From contig JAQMWT010000011.1 of assembly GCA_029834535.1 (NCBI GenBank), positions 161,531 to 225,530 on the forward strand: 64,000 nt of DNA. The letters run 5' to 3'. The position numbers and the translations under genes were made by a program. A model generated the notes under the pieces. The model saw only the letters and a list, made by a program, of their open reading frames with translations, did no database searches and had not been told where the DNA came from. Positions 38,680 through 48,906 of the stretch are shown piece by piece. The DNA is from Chrysophaeum taylorii. Lineage: Eukaryota; Sar; Pelagophyceae; Pelagomonadales; Pelagomonadaceae. Numbering within the stretch: the stretch's first letter is position 1; the number at the start of each line of letters is the position of its first letter.

Positions 38680-40821
38680 TTAGACGGAACGGGGGGAGTC
38701 CGAGGAGCGGGCGGGGGGATCGAGGTTAGTCGTCGATGGCTCGGCACCAGCGCAGCGGGGACGATCGTCGTCGTGGTCGTCGTCGTCGAGTGATGAGGAT
38801 ATGGAGAGGAAGGGGTGGTTGAGACACTCGAGGGCCGTCGCTCTACGCTGGGGGTAAAAGTCGAGCATGGGCGCGAGGAAGTCGGATATTGCCTCGGCTC
38901 GAGGCTGGGCGTAGTTATACTTCTTAACCAGCACGCTCTTGAGGTCCCAGAAATTGAGGTTCTGGATGTGTTTTAACTCGCCGCGCCTGTTAAAGAAGCG
39001 TCTCGCCTTGGACGCGAGACTCTTGGGGTATCGACCGAGAAGCTCCTGCATTTGAGCGAGATGATCTTCGTCGCGGTCGTAATCGACGCCGGCTCTCGGA
39101 TCGAAGAGGAGATCGCCAGTCAAAAGCTCGAAGATGACGCAAGCGAGGGACCAGACGTCTGCGGAGGTGTCGTAGTCGGCGCCGACAATCACTTCGGGCG
39201 ATCGGTACTGTCTCGTCTGAATATCCTCGGTGAAATGCTTGTGGCGCCAGCACGCGTTGCCGAGGTCGACGATCTTGACGTCGTCGATCCTCGCCTCTTC
39301 GTCGCAGTAGGCGTCTGTCGAGGCGATGCGGATCCTGCGAGAGAGGGGCTTTGGTTTCCAGCTCCTTTGCTTCGAGGAGGATGACTCGCAGCTCGCGGTA
39401 CTAAAGAAGTCGAGGCCGAGAAGGGCCGCGTCGTGCTCGGCCGCGAGCGCGGCCAGCCGGTCGTCGTTCGTGGTATCCACGAAAACTAACCCTGGCAATC
39501 GTCTTTCGAGGGCCGCCAGCACGCGCAACAGCGGACCTCCGGCTCGAATCCGGACGAGCCAGGTCGAGCCCGAGAGCGGCACGAACGAGTCAACTTCGTT
39601 CTTCGACGAGGGACTGCCTCGTCCCTCGACCGAAAAATCCGCATACCTCCAAGTCGCGAGCTCCAGGCGCGGCGGCCGCTCCTCGTGGTAAGGTCCAAGA
39701 GCTTCGTACACTCGTTGCCACGGCGACACCAAGACGACCGACAAAGCGTCGTCAGAACCGGCGTCGCCGTCTTCTCGGAATAGCGAATCCTCGTCATCCT
39801 CGTTACCTTCTTCCTCCTCGTCTTCTTCCTCCTCGTCTTCTTCTTCTTCTTCTTCTTCGAAATTGGTCTTCAAAAAGAGCGACGGCGGCGCGCGGACCTT
39901 GCGTCCGGCCACGGAGACGAGCACGTCCTCCACCACCACCTTGCGCGCCTTCTGGCGCTGCTTCTTCAGCTTGTTCTTGATGCGCTTCCGGTCCTTCTTC
40001 CCGACGGCGTCGTCCAGGTTTTTACAGAGTTCGTCGATCTTCGACTCGATCGAGGCGCGCCGGGACACGACGGTCGCCACCGGCAACAACCGCCGCGGCC
40101 TCTTCAATAGCACGTTCTCGGGCTTGAGGTCCGTGTGGATGATCGAGCACTCGCGATGCAAAAAATCCAAACCCTCGCAAATTTGCCTGGCCAAGTTACG
40201 GACCGTGGAAATCGGCAACCCCCGATACTCTGATTTACGAATAACGCTCAACAGGTTGGCCCCCAGCATCTCGAAGATCATGCAGACGTGCCGGCCGTTC
40301 GGCCCGTCGTGCTCGAAATGGTCCAACAGCTTGACGACGCGCTCGTTCCCTCCCGCGCGTCCCGCGTGCAACAGCAAATCGATCTCGTCCAACGCGGCGT
40401 CCGTGTAGTGCGAGGCGCTCTTCTGGACCTTGAGCGCGACGTGCAAGGGCGACCCGAGCGCGCGATGTAGCACGTCCTTAACCATCCAAACCGTCGAAAA
40501 ATGGCCCCACCCCAATTTCTCGACCACCTCGTAACGCTCGTTGAACACGTCCCCGATCTTCACCGGATGGTATCCCCCCGGACGATACCCCTCGCTCCCC
40601 TCCTCGTCAGACTCGGAGCACGTCTCCTCCTCCTCCTCCTCCTCCTCCTCTTCGAGCACCTCGCTCGTCGCCGTCTCCTCTTCCTCCTCCTCCTCCTCCT
40701 CCTCCTCCTCCTCTTCCACGCCAGGCCCAGGCCCAGGCCCAGGCCCAGGCCCAGGCCCATGCGGCGGCTTCTTCTTGATCTTCCGCCGCTTGCGACCGCC
40801 CGGCAAGTTCACCACGACCAT
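38680..40821 (-). CDS. SRPK-type serine/arginine protein kinase
   Basis: First ATG at 40821 gives about 713 residues (MVVVNLPGGRKRRKIKKKPP). A PG repeat (PGPGPGPGPG) and a long acidic run precede the kinase. The N-lobe has YEVVEKLGWGHFSTVW, VALKVQKSASHYTDAALDEI and FEMLGANLLSVIRK; the catalytic loop is IIHTDLKPENVLL. A spacer of about 250 residues rich in Lys and Glu splits the kinase, as in SRPK proteins. The C-lobe has VKIVDLGNACWRHKHFTEDI, TRQYRSPEVIVGADYDTSAD, ELLTGDLLFDP and HIQNLNFW. The DLGNACW box (DLG for DFG) and split domain are the SRPK hallmark; these kinases phosphorylate SR splicing factors. No intron needed. An upstream extension without ATG is also open. Confidence 0.93.
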   Translation of the reverse strand: MVVVNLPGGRKRRKIKKKPPHGPGPGPGPGPGPGVEEEEEEEEEEEEEETATSEVLEEEEEEEEEETCSESDEEGSEGYRPGGYHPVKIGDVFNERYEVVEKLGWGHFSTVWMVKDVLHRALGSPLHVALKVQKSASHYTDAALDEIDLLLHAGRAGGNERVVKLLDHFEHDGPNGRHVCMIFEMLGANLLSVIRKSEYRGLPISTVRNLARQICEGLDFLHRECSIIHTDLKPENVLLKRPRRLLPVATVVSRRASIESKIDELCKNLDDAVGKKDRKRIKNKLKKQRQKARKVVVEDVLVSVAGRKVRAPPSLFLKTNFEEEEEEEDEEEEDEEEEGNEDDEDSLFREDGDAGSDDALSVVLVSPWQRVYEALGPYHEERPPRLELATWRYADFSVEGRGSPSSKNEVDSFVPLSGSTWLVRIRAGGPLLRVLAALERRLPGLVFVDTTNDDRLAALAAEHDAALLGLDFFSTASCESSSSKQRSWKPKPLSRRIRIASTDAYCDEEARIDDVKIVDLGNACWRHKHFTEDIQTRQYRSPEVIVGADYDTSADVWSLACVIFELLTGDLLFDPRAGVDYDRDEDHLAQMQELLGRYPKSLASKARRFFNRRGELKHIQNLNFWDLKSVLVKKYNYAQPRAEAISDFLAPMLDFYPQRRATALECLNHPFLSISSSLDDDDHDDDRPRCAGAEPSTTNLDPPARSSDSPRSV

Positions 40822-40866
40822 CTGCTCTGCTTCTAGACCTCTCCCATCGCCGCTGTTGTCGGCCAA

Positions 40867-42175
40867 ACGGATCTCGTAACGGATGACTCAGCGCCTTCCT
40901 TGGAAATCAATCGATCACCGAGGGTAAGCAATTATTCTAGGAAACTAGATTCTTGATGAGTTGTCGAAAAAAAAAAATGGCCACAGCAGCGAGGCCCTCG
41001 CCTCTATGATTCCAAGCCCTCCGAGAGGTTTAGCCTAAATCCTGGTCACTCACCAAAAACTTCTCAAAATTCAGTGTCGATCTCGACACTTTGTGGATCG
41101 GATCAAAAGTGGAATCAGGCGTGTGCAACGGAGACGACGACGACGACGACACCAGCGTGCGAGGGTGTAGAATCGAACTGGGTGCCCCTTAAATCACTAC
41201 TACAAGGGCGCCATAGCCAGACCGTCACGAAGCGCGGTGGCTCCGGTGGATAAAAGAATGCGGCCGCAAGGAGCGCCTTTCAGCGTCGAATTGGGTTCTG
41301 TAGATGACGGGCACCAAGTACGAGAACAAAGGCTCGCTGAAAAAAAAGTCTACAGGAAAGGACCACAGCGGTTTGCAAAACTCCCTCCGACGCTCGGACT
41401 TCTTATCTTTGGAGCGTATCGCGGTCCAACAGAGGTCTTGACCGCCACAAATTGTGCTTCTCGCTCTACGCGAATGCTCGAGGAAATGGTTGTGTTGGTG
41501 CCTCTTTGCACGAACGCGTTCTTTGGGAGTTGAGGGGAAGATCTTTTCTGGCGGCGTCACGACCGACTCCGCGAAAGAGTCGGAAGTGTGGTGGTATGTC
41601 CGTCGCGATAGCGCGGTACCATCCATGGATCAAGCGGCGTAGCCTTACTGGGCTAGCGGACGAACATTATGGATTAAGTGGCGTGGAGAAACCTCTCGTA
41701 CGTCGTGGTCCACGATGGACTTGAAATACAAAAAGAGCACCGCGCCATGTGTCCCACGCGCCTCGCACCTTGCAGCGTATTCGCGTAGTGGAGAGCTCTG
41801 GAGGACACCAGTCACGTAGGAGGGGTGCAAAAGTCACATCGCGAAAGTGCGTCGCGGCGTGGAAAGACCTGGTGGCTCGCGCGTGCATCATTCATCGCCC
41901 TGCGAGCTAGCTGCCTCCCCGTCATCAAGGGAAGTCGCCGTCGACCCACTCCTGCTCAACTTAAATCCACCCCTTGCTTGAAATCGAGCTCATGCCGTCA
42001 GGCTATGCCCCTCGAAGTCAATAATAACAATCGCCGTACGTAGATATTCTAAAGCAGGCTCAACGAGCCAGAACGAGGGATCGCAAAAGGAAGGGGCTGG
42101 CATCACCGTATCGCAAGCGAGGCAAAAAACAAGGAACCAGACATCACGACGTTTTGAGCACAACTGCGTCGGCGA
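40867..42175. other. No recognisable gene
   Basis: Short overlapping frames on both strands around 41225-41720 have no family features. A (GAC)n run lies at 41132-41150. The stretch borders the left end of the MULE-like element. Confidence 0.5.
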
Positions 42176-42224
42176 TAGTTAATTAATTAAGTAATTAATT
42201 AATTAATTCATTAAGGGATCGGTC

Positions 42225-42480
42225 AAGTTTGGTCAAAAAGTTTGGTGAATTTCTTTCATGTTTGCTCGATTTTGATGTATGATTAAGGAAAAACTCACAT
42301 GTGTGGTCACTTTCCATAGAAGTTAGGTCAGTTAAGTTTGGTCACTCCTCCGAAGTTGCATTAAGTTTGATCAATCAACCCTTCAAGTTTGACTAATTTC
42401 CTTGTAAGTTTGGTCAACAAGTTTGATCACCACTCCTCAAACTTCCACAGTATTGACCAAACTTGGGCTTTTTAAATCAA
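42225..42480. repeat. Cluster of AAGTTTGGTCA-like motifs, left end
   Basis: At least seven variants of aagtttggtca or its complement in about 250 bp, irregularly spaced, just inside the left AT-rich end. They may be transposase-binding sites. Confidence 0.8.
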
Positions 42481-42559
42481 ACTTAAGGAGGCTTTTTAAG
42501 GGGGCGCGTGAGCGCTTTTGGTGCGAAAATGCTTTTAAAACGAAAGCTAGGTGCTGCAG

Positions 42560-43270
42560 CTACGCAGAATCTACCGTGGCGTTACACGCGCGGCATGGAC
42601 ACCCCCCCATGACTGTCTTAGAAGGAGATCCTAAGGCAGCGCGGCGATACGCAAGGAGCTTCGCATATTGAGGGCTGCGACGCGCGGCCTCGCCAGCAGT
42701 TTCCCACGGCTTGACGCGGTTAAGCTGGGCCCATTCTCGCACCTTCCATCGTAGGAGCATCCCATACCGCGACTCACCATGGTGCTGTTGCCGTGGTCGT
42801 CCGCCATTCTTCGGCAAGAGGCAGACGCCAAAAGACAAAGGTAAATGGTCAGCGTGACACGGATCACCCCATTCTGGATCCCAAAATCCGAGAGGGAGAA
42901 CGTCTTTGCGAATCGATTCAGGGTCGAGAGCGCGCATCAGAGGTTCTAAGGAGGGTGCCTCTTGATAGTGTTGTGGAGGTTGTCGTTGGCGGTCTTGTCG
43001 AGGCAACCACACAGCTATGTCGAAGTGCCCCCCGGGCGTTAATGAACCATGGATTTGAAGTCGACGCGGGAGCTTGGAAATAAACAAGTCACCTGTGAGC
43101 CTTGTTGAACGAGCGGAGAACATGGCGCACTGGGTCCTTTTCTTGGAGCGAGGCTTTCCGGCCGGTGGAGCACGCGTAGGCCGTCCTGATTGATTGGATT
43201 CCTGCACGAAGCCTGTTGTTTCCGTGTCGAGTGCGTTGGGTGTACATGCCCGATAGGACCGTGGGGTCAC
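42560..43270 (-). CDS. Possible second ORF of the MULE-like element
   Basis: 236 open codons downstream of the SWIM-containing frame on the same strand. Stretches such as FDIAVWLPRQDRQRQPPQHY, PLMRALDPESIRKDVLPLGF and YGMLLRWKVREWAQLNRVKP look coding, and a CxxC-type end (GGCPCRACNATV) is present. It could be an accessory protein or the last exon of the transposase. Family not recognised. Confidence 0.4.
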   Translation of the reverse strand: MTPRSYRACTPNALDTETTGFVQESNQSGRPTRAPPAGKPRSKKRTQCAMFSARSTRLTGDLFISKLPRRLQIHGSLTPGGHFDIAVWLPRQDRQRQPPQHYQEAPSLEPLMRALDPESIRKDVLPLGFWDPEWGDPCHADHLPLSFGVCLLPKNGGRPRQQHHGESRYGMLLRWKVREWAQLNRVKPWETAGEAARRSPQYAKLLAYRRAALGSPSKTVMGGCPCRACNATVDSA

Positions 43271-44544
43271 ACGAGCTCGCTGCTACAAACATTCTTGGAC
43301 ACTCCCATAAAAACACACATCATTGAACTCGGCTTCAAATATCGCACCGAATCGTTCTCGAAAGGTAAGAAGTACCCCATACTCAGCTCGGCAAGGATTC
43401 CCTTGTCTTCGTCGTTCGCATCATACCGCTCCGTATCGTCCCCGTTGTCGTACGTGACGGCGAACTTGTTTCTGGCGTAGGTGACTGTTCCAGGAACGTA
43501 GTGTTTAGGCTGCGCAGCGGGATATGGCACATCCGAAGCCATCACCCGGACTGATTTGACACTCCTTCCGCGCGCCGTAAGCATATTGAGGGTGGTGGTG
43601 AGCTCGGCGCGCGCACGGTCCCACGCTTCTTTGTCTGTTGGCCACCAGGGAGGAAACGAGCTTGTAGACGACTCTTTCTGCTGCTTGTTTGGGGGCTCGG
43701 TCGACGCGGGAGGCTCGGTAGACGCGGGAGGCTCGGTCGACGCGGGAGGCTCGGTATACGCGGGAGGCTCGGTAGGCTCGGTATACGCGGGAGACGCGGG
43801 AGGCTCGGTAGGCTCGGTAGACGCGGGAGGCTCGGTAGACGCGGGAGGCTCGGTAGGCTCGGGAGGCTCGGTTGCTTTGCGGCCTCCTTTCCTCCGCTTT
43901 TTACTGGCGACCCGGGCTGCAGTTCCTTCTGGGTCCAACCCGGCGAACGTCTTGGCCATTTCTTTTCGTGCTCGCTTCCGGTCCTTCTTTGACCCCGACC
44001 CCGTATTCTTCCGCAGCGAGGATTCTTGGCGTTGGTCATTCTTTGGCCTGCCTGTCCGTCGGGGCCCGATCGCGGATGGCAGCCAAGGCTCAAACTCCTC
44101 ACCAGCTTCTTTGCATTCGGCTTCAATTTCTCTTTGCGCCGATTCAATTTCCGTTGCGTTGAGAATCGGAAACACCCCCCCGACCCGATATTGATTTTCC
44201 CAACGCTGCGTCGTGGTCCAAAGTGGATAGAGATCCTCAGCATGCTCACCGCGAGCTATCTGAGCTCCAATCATGCAAACGCACGGCAAGCGAGAGAACG
44301 CGTAGTTGCCACAGCTACAGGAAAGTACGTCGAGTTGCTCCGAATCTTCAAAATTCACGTATCCCTTCTGCCCGATAACAACGACGGACGTAAGTTGCTG
44401 ATTGTTGTCACCTTTGACATACACAAAGAACGTCCCCTTATTGGCCCCAGCGCCGCCGCCGTAAGGCTGAACTCTTGTTATCCGGGTCTTGCTTTTTGCA
44501 ACCTTGACTTGGGCATCATTATTGTAGTTGGGCCTATGGTTCAC
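43267..44544 (-). CDS. MULE transposase C-terminal part with SWIM zinc finger and TEPPAS repeats
   Basis: 425 open codons. Near the start, DVLSCSCGNYAFSRLPCVCM fits a SWIM-type zinc finger (CxC...CxC/H), typical of MULE transposases. A basic stretch (KKDRKRARKEMAKTFAGLDP) and a run of TEPPAS/TEPPAY repeats (43690-43880) follow. Then comes a small domain PGTVTYARNKFAVTYDNGDD that resembles a Tudor/Agenet-like fold by pattern. It is likely the same polypeptide as the upstream transposase frames, joined by splicing or broken by a frameshift near 44550-44740. Confidence 0.65.
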   Translation of the reverse strand: MNHRPNYNNDAQVKVAKSKTRITRVQPYGGGAGANKGTFFVYVKGDNNQQLTSVVVIGQKGYVNFEDSEQLDVLSCSCGNYAFSRLPCVCMIGAQIARGEHAEDLYPLWTTTQRWENQYRVGGVFPILNATEIESAQREIEAECKEAGEEFEPWLPSAIGPRRTGRPKNDQRQESSLRKNTGSGSKKDRKRARKEMAKTFAGLDPEGTAARVASKKRRKGGRKATEPPEPTEPPASTEPPASTEPTEPPASPAYTEPTEPPAYTEPPASTEPPASTEPPASTEPPNKQQKESSTSSFPPWWPTDKEAWDRARAELTTTLNMLTARGRSVKSVRVMASDVPYPAAQPKHYVPGTVTYARNKFAVTYDNGDDTERYDANDEDKGILAELSMGYFLPFENDSVRYLKPSSMMCVFMGVSKNVCSSELV

Positions 44545-44742
44545 GCTTAGATATCACATAGAACAACCCGACAAGTGTGAACATAACAACGGGAGTTTGA
44601 TCTGAAAAGACAAAGGCCCGTAGGCCCGTACGTATTTGAGATGGTTGAGACCCTTGAGATTATTGGCCGAAAACACGCTATTTTGATCGAAGACAAGACG
44701 AAACTAATGACGCAACAATTTGCATCCGAACACGAGGAAGAC

Positions 44743-45186
44743 TCACGTGAGCCTCTCGCCGGTTTTTGCGCACCGGATGGCCGCTGCGCTCGTATCCGCG
44801 TAGGTCGTTGCCTGCTCAGCGAACAAGGTCTGGAGGGACTTGGGTCCGTTGCATAACCTCGCGTTGATGTGCTTCTTGTTGAAAGCCTCCGCCGGGTTGT
44901 TCGTACTCGTGCCAAAGAGTGCCCTGGGCCCGTCTAACACTGTGACGGTGTCTGCTTCCTGATCGTTCAGATGCTTTCGCGCATATTCGCGCCGACTGGC
45001 AACCTGTAGTGCCAGAAAACTCAATGCCACGAGGAGATTATGACTCACCCAACGCTGGGCCTTGGGAGAAAGTTCGGCATGAAAAGCGTCGCTGGCCGCC
45101 TTCGTAGGCGCCTCAACAAAGCGACGAAAGATAGCGGCGTCCCCGGATTCCGCGATCTTTGCGATGTTCTCGCTGCCGTGGTTCAC
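44743..45186 (-). CDS. MULE transposase, part after the catalytic core
   Basis: 147 open codons including SPKAQRWVSHNLLVALSFLA and LFGTSTNNPAEAFNKKHINA; the latter has the NPAEAFN pattern (often NN.VES.N) found before the last acidic residue region of MULE transposases. It lies between the core frame (45853-45296) and the SWIM frame, all on the minus strand. Confidence 0.6.
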   Translation of the reverse strand: MNHGSENIAKIAESGDAAIFRRFVEAPTKAASDAFHAELSPKAQRWVSHNLLVALSFLALQVASRREYARKHLNDQEADTVTVLDGPRALFGTSTNNPAEAFNKKHINARLCNGPKSLQTLFAEQATTYADTSAAAIRCAKTGERLT

Positions 45187-45295
45187 TGTGAATAGGACGT
45201 ATTCACGAAGAGTAAACAGTTCATCAAAGACTTACTGCACGAGAAGGCGTCGGCCTCGGGCGTATGCTGCGCAGGAATCGGAATTAGACGAGGAA

Positions 45296-45853
45296 TCAAA
45301 TGGTGCTAGCGAGGTCACTCACGGTGACGTGCGCTATGAGGCCTCCCTTTTGGAAGTCCTGTACTATGACGAATCCCTGACAGTTTCTGTGCGGGATGTT
45401 CTCGACGGTCAGTTTAATGACCTTGCCGATCGATTCCGCAGACTCGGTCATGTTCCACCGCGAAGTGGATATCATCACGAGGTGGTTGTTGGCATCACGG
45501 CCGGTCACAGAAATCATCACCTGGTTGTCGAGGCAGTGAGCGCCGTCAATAAACGCCTGCCGGCGCAGGAGGCCCGCATTCATCATGCGTATGGCGGGTT
45601 TCGACACGACGACATAACCTAAGAAGAACTTCCTATCAGCCAAGGCAGGTGACTGCAGCGTTTCAGGGATCTTGTAGTCGTTGAGGTCTAAGTTCTTGTA
45701 CCGGCTCCTGTCGGTGCCATCCCTGAACTCTTGTTCCGACTTGTGCTCAGACTTGAGCCTCTTCATGAATACCTTCAGGAGATCTCCTTGTTTCGCGCCA
45801 TACAACTTAACCGCATGACCGTGGGCTCGCAACGCGCGCTGGCAAGCGTGCAA
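45296..45853 (-). CDS. MULE transposase catalytic core
   Basis: 185 open codons with the MULE domain pattern: FLGYVVVSKPAIRMMNAGLL, RRQAFIDGAHCLDNQVMISV (first Asp), GRDANNHLVMI and FVIVQDFQKGGLIAHV (second Asp). The family cuts and pastes DNA through a DDE active site. The third acidic residue should be in the next frame. The start is not certain. Confidence 0.65.
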   Translation of the reverse strand: MHACQRALRAHGHAVKLYGAKQGDLLKVFMKRLKSEHKSEQEFRDGTDRSRYKNLDLNDYKIPETLQSPALADRKFFLGYVVVSKPAIRMMNAGLLRRQAFIDGAHCLDNQVMISVTGRDANNHLVMISTSRWNMTESAESIGKVIKLTVENIPHRNCQGFVIVQDFQKGGLIAHVTVSDLASTI

Positions 45854-45944
45854 CTCCGCCTAAGAGAATGACAAGTGTGACTTTGATGCACACACGTGAA
45901 TGTAGATGTGGCGAAGTATACTAACACACTAAGCTACGATTTTC

Positions 45945-46150
45945 AAGTGTGGTCACGAAACCAAAAGAGTTTGATCAGAAAGCTACAAGTTTAATCACAA
46001 AGTTTGATCACACGAACATAAGTTTGATCATTAAGTCACAAGTTTGGTCACCAAGTCAAAAGTTTGGTCATAAAGTCACACGTTTGGTCATACAGTCACA
46101 AGTTTTGTCACAAAGTTTGGTCAGAACATTACAAGTTTGATCACACACAT
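45945..46150. repeat. Internal cluster of AAGTTTGGTCA-like motifs
   Basis: About eleven variants (acaagtttggtcac, aaagtttgatcaca and the like) all in the same direction, in a gap between two transposase frames. It may be an intron or the end of a nested copy. Confidence 0.8.
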
Positions 46151-46335
46151 GCACCTCCTCGCAGGACAACAGCCACAAACAAGACCTGCGCAAGACACCG
46201 CTGATACCGCGTTCCTCTCCTCGTTTCCCAAGAGCGCTAGGATGGACTTGAGCTAGATGTTCTCGACGGATGAGAGTGTATGCTCACGGTTCGTCATCTC
46301 ATTGAGCCTTTCCTTGATGACGTTGTTGTGGACAT

Positions 46336-46930
46336 CTACCAGACGCCTTTCCGAGTAGTGCCTCCTGACTTGCTCTCCATAGAGCCCTTCTTGATGATGG
46401 TCGTCACGGCCTCTAAGAAGTGCTCTGCGCGGTAGTTCGACTTGGGCTGGGTTTTCGTCGGTGTAAAAACTCCTGTGTGAGGTTCATCATGCGTGACGAC
46501 GAAGTCTATAAGCCCATCACGACGAGCAGCGCGCTTAAAGAAGCCGCAGCCCTCTACTTTACACTTGAACGACAACGCCGTCGCGGTATTGATCATGTTA
46601 TGCACGCTGTTGCTTGCCCCCCGTGTCGACCATCTTCTGCTGCAACTCGGCCTCTTCCCGAACGCACATACTAAATTCGGATTTCGTCGGGTAGCGTGAA
46701 AGCAGCGAAACGTGGTGCTTGAACATTCTGAGCTGCGACAGCGTACGCGGCGATCTGTCACAGTCGTTAACCTTCGTCAGGCCACGCTTGCCGTTCTTGG
46801 TGTCGTCGTCGCCCGACGTCAGCGTGATACCAGCACGATCCCGCTCGACCTGAGCGAAGCCCTCGTCGATATCGACCTCCTCGTCATCCGTGTCGAAGTC
46901 GAAGGACGCTCCGGAGTCACGACGCGACAT
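46336..46930 (-). CDS. MULE transposase N-terminal zinc-binding region
   Basis: Two overlapping minus-strand frames. 46930-46598 begins MSRRDSGASFDFDTDDEEVD and includes LRMFKHHVSLLSRYPTKSEF. 46761-46336 contains FKCKVEGCGFFKRAARRDGL and DFVVTHDEPHTG, the C..C...H..H spacing of FAR1/MuDR-type DNA-binding domains. A short intron or frameshift near 46600-46650 probably links them. Confidence 0.55.
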
Positions 46931-46994
46931 GCAGAACCTCCAAATGCTTGATCACAGCGGGCCTTGTTTTGTCAGCGAGCCCTATCCTTGCTTT

Positions 46995-47105
46995 CCTCAA
47001 GCATAAGTTTAGTCAGCCAAGATACGGATTGACTAAACTTAAGTGACCAAACTTGTTGGGGATTTACGGTGACCAAACATACGTGGTGGTTGGAAACTTG
47101 ACTTT
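46995..47105. repeat. Cluster of AAGTTTGGTCA-like motifs, right end
   Basis: About five variants, mostly in inverted direction relative to the left cluster (tgaccaaacttg, tgactaaacttaag), just inside the right AT-rich end. Confidence 0.8.
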
Positions 47106-47427
47106 TCCCATTAATTAATTAATTAATAAACGAGCCTTGTGTGGCTTGGTTTACGACACCAACGTGATTGTCTTCGCGATGTGGTCCGCTTTGGACATTT
47201 TGGTTCGAGGATGGTGGTTGAGGATACATACGGTGTTTTACCACGAGTGTACGAAAGCATATCGGGAAATGTGTGAGAATATTGGCAGTTTGGGAAACTG
47301 TTCCGAAGGTGATCTCTTTTCTGTGCTTCTTCTCTTCTCGCTCTTTCCGCGTCCATTCTTCTCCCTTTTCCCCGCCACAACAAGGTTTCTGCGTGGTGAT
47401 TCCGAGGTAAGCTAACTACAACACCTT

Positions 47428-47505
47428 TGTTTGTCTTTGTTTGTCTTTGTTTGTCTTTGTTTGTCTTTGTTTGTCTTTGTTTGTCTTTGTTTGTTTGTTT
47501 GCAAG
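47428..47505 (+). repeat. 10-bp minisatellite (TTTGTTTGTC)n
   Basis: Seven to eight units, then a short (TTTG)n end. It lies outside the MULE right end. Confidence 0.9.
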
Positions 47506-48906
47506 GCGGGTCGTGACGTACGTACCCCAGACGCTCGCACGGTGAGCAGCAACGATGTTGTCGTCCTGGGGAAAATGCAACTGCCTTGCCTGTCATCCTG
47601 TAGAAAAGAATGGCTTCGCGTTCATCTCGTGTTGCATTCTCGCTCACGTCTTCGCCGTCGTTGGCTTCTCTGCTGACCGACCGCATAGGTCTTTAAAGGT
47701 CGACTGCTAAGAGGGGGGTGAGTTTGTGGTACCGATCGGGACTCGGCTCGACGCGCTGCGGCACTTTTCGTCCGTCAGTCGTCAAACCCTCGTATCAAAG
47801 CAGCGCCTTTTCGCCTCGCGCGCGGCAGTACGGTAATCGAAGCGAGCCACGTCCCCTTCGATAGGTCCTACGGCCACCGCGTGCACAAAGACTCGCTCGT
47901 CGAGCTATGCGAATAAATCCAAAGTTTAGGCCGATTTCAAGTGTGTCGACAAGCGAGCGCATTTGGACCGATGACCGGCAGCTGAAACAAGTTAAAACGC
48001 TGGTCTTTGGCTCCGACTCGTTGACCACCAACTCAACAGTAAGCTCGGGCCTATTGCGAGAGGCACGGCTTGTACCGACACAGGACTGGCGTCTTGGCGG
48101 CAGACTATGCGTGTGTGCTCCCACGACCGAAGCGGACAGCTGCTCTCATCGCGGGCGACCCGCGTCGTTTGTTCGAGGAGGTCACCGCGAAGTCCAAAGA
48201 CGATGCTGTCTGTCTCCTCGGCTTTGGTTCCGCGAGGCGAAATTTGAAAGTCCCGTTCATCGCCGAGATCGAGCTCAGCTCGACACGACTAGCGATCGTA
48301 CCTCGCCGCTATAAAGCGTTGACGCGTTCGAGGGCGACGGCGAGTTTGTGATTCGGGTCCGGGGGTCTACCTATATACGGAGGCGCCAACCGGACCGTCG
48401 ACGACGGCGGTGTTGGTGGAGCCATGCGCTGGTTGCCATAACGTCGTAGAAAACCATTCTCCTAAACCCTGCGATCGCTAGCCATATGGTTGCGACGGAG
48501 CCTAACGCGCTTGCTCCCCGCGGCCGCGTCCCGGAGTGAGACGGTGCCTGCTCGCCTCCCGGGCTGGCCGGCCGGTTATTAGCACCCGGAAAAAAAGTCT
48601 GCAGTCTGGGAATCATCATGGGGTTCGCGCGGTTAAGCAGAACGCGACGGACAGGTCGATTGTTCGTGGACCAACACGTTCGCGGCCTGCGACGCTTTTG
48701 CACGACCTCGCACAAGACCGCGGTCCGCAGTGGCGGCCCGCCGTCAACGAGGCCTCGTCCCTCGCCTCTGCCCCAACTGCGTGATTTTGTTTCCTCTGTG
48801 ATTCCGGATCAGTTTCTGCCGGTCCCTGCCTGGCTCCCATCCTCTCGAAACCACGAAAATTGGTGCCGTTGAAAGTTGAAGTTGAATCCGTTGAGATCCC
48901 AACGGC
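47506..48906. other. No firm gene; repeats and one coding-like frame
   Basis: A plus frame at 48070-48351 (DYACVLPRPKRTAALIAGDP, DDAVCLLGFGSARRNLKVPF) looks partly coding but is unassigned. A G-rich dispersed repeat copy sits at 47691-47725 and a tail-less SINE-like copy at 48750-48845. Nothing else is recognised. Confidence 0.45.
48750..48845 (+). repeat. SINE-like dispersed repeat, tail-less copy 3
   Basis: It shares ccctcgcctctgcccc, ctgcgtgattttg, ctctgtgattccgga and cctggctcccat with the copies at 11227 and 22070. It has a gap in the middle and no (GTTA)n tail. Confidence 0.65.

Larger units (their letters stand above)
42176..47135 (-). mobile_element. Mutator-like (MULE) DNA transposon, probably inactive
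   Basis: Both ends are AT-rich TTAATTAA-type runs (42178-42213 and 47110-47128) followed inward by a similar sequence (gggatcggtcaagttt and, on the other strand, gggaaaagtcaagttt), so they look like imperfect inverted ends. Inside lie clusters of an AAGTTTGGTCA-like motif at 42225-42480, 45945-46150 and 46995-47105. Minus-strand frames give a MULE-type protein: a zinc-binding N-terminus, a transposase core, and a SWIM zinc finger. The frames are separated by shifts or introns. No clear 8-10 bp target duplication is seen. Confidence 0.75.
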
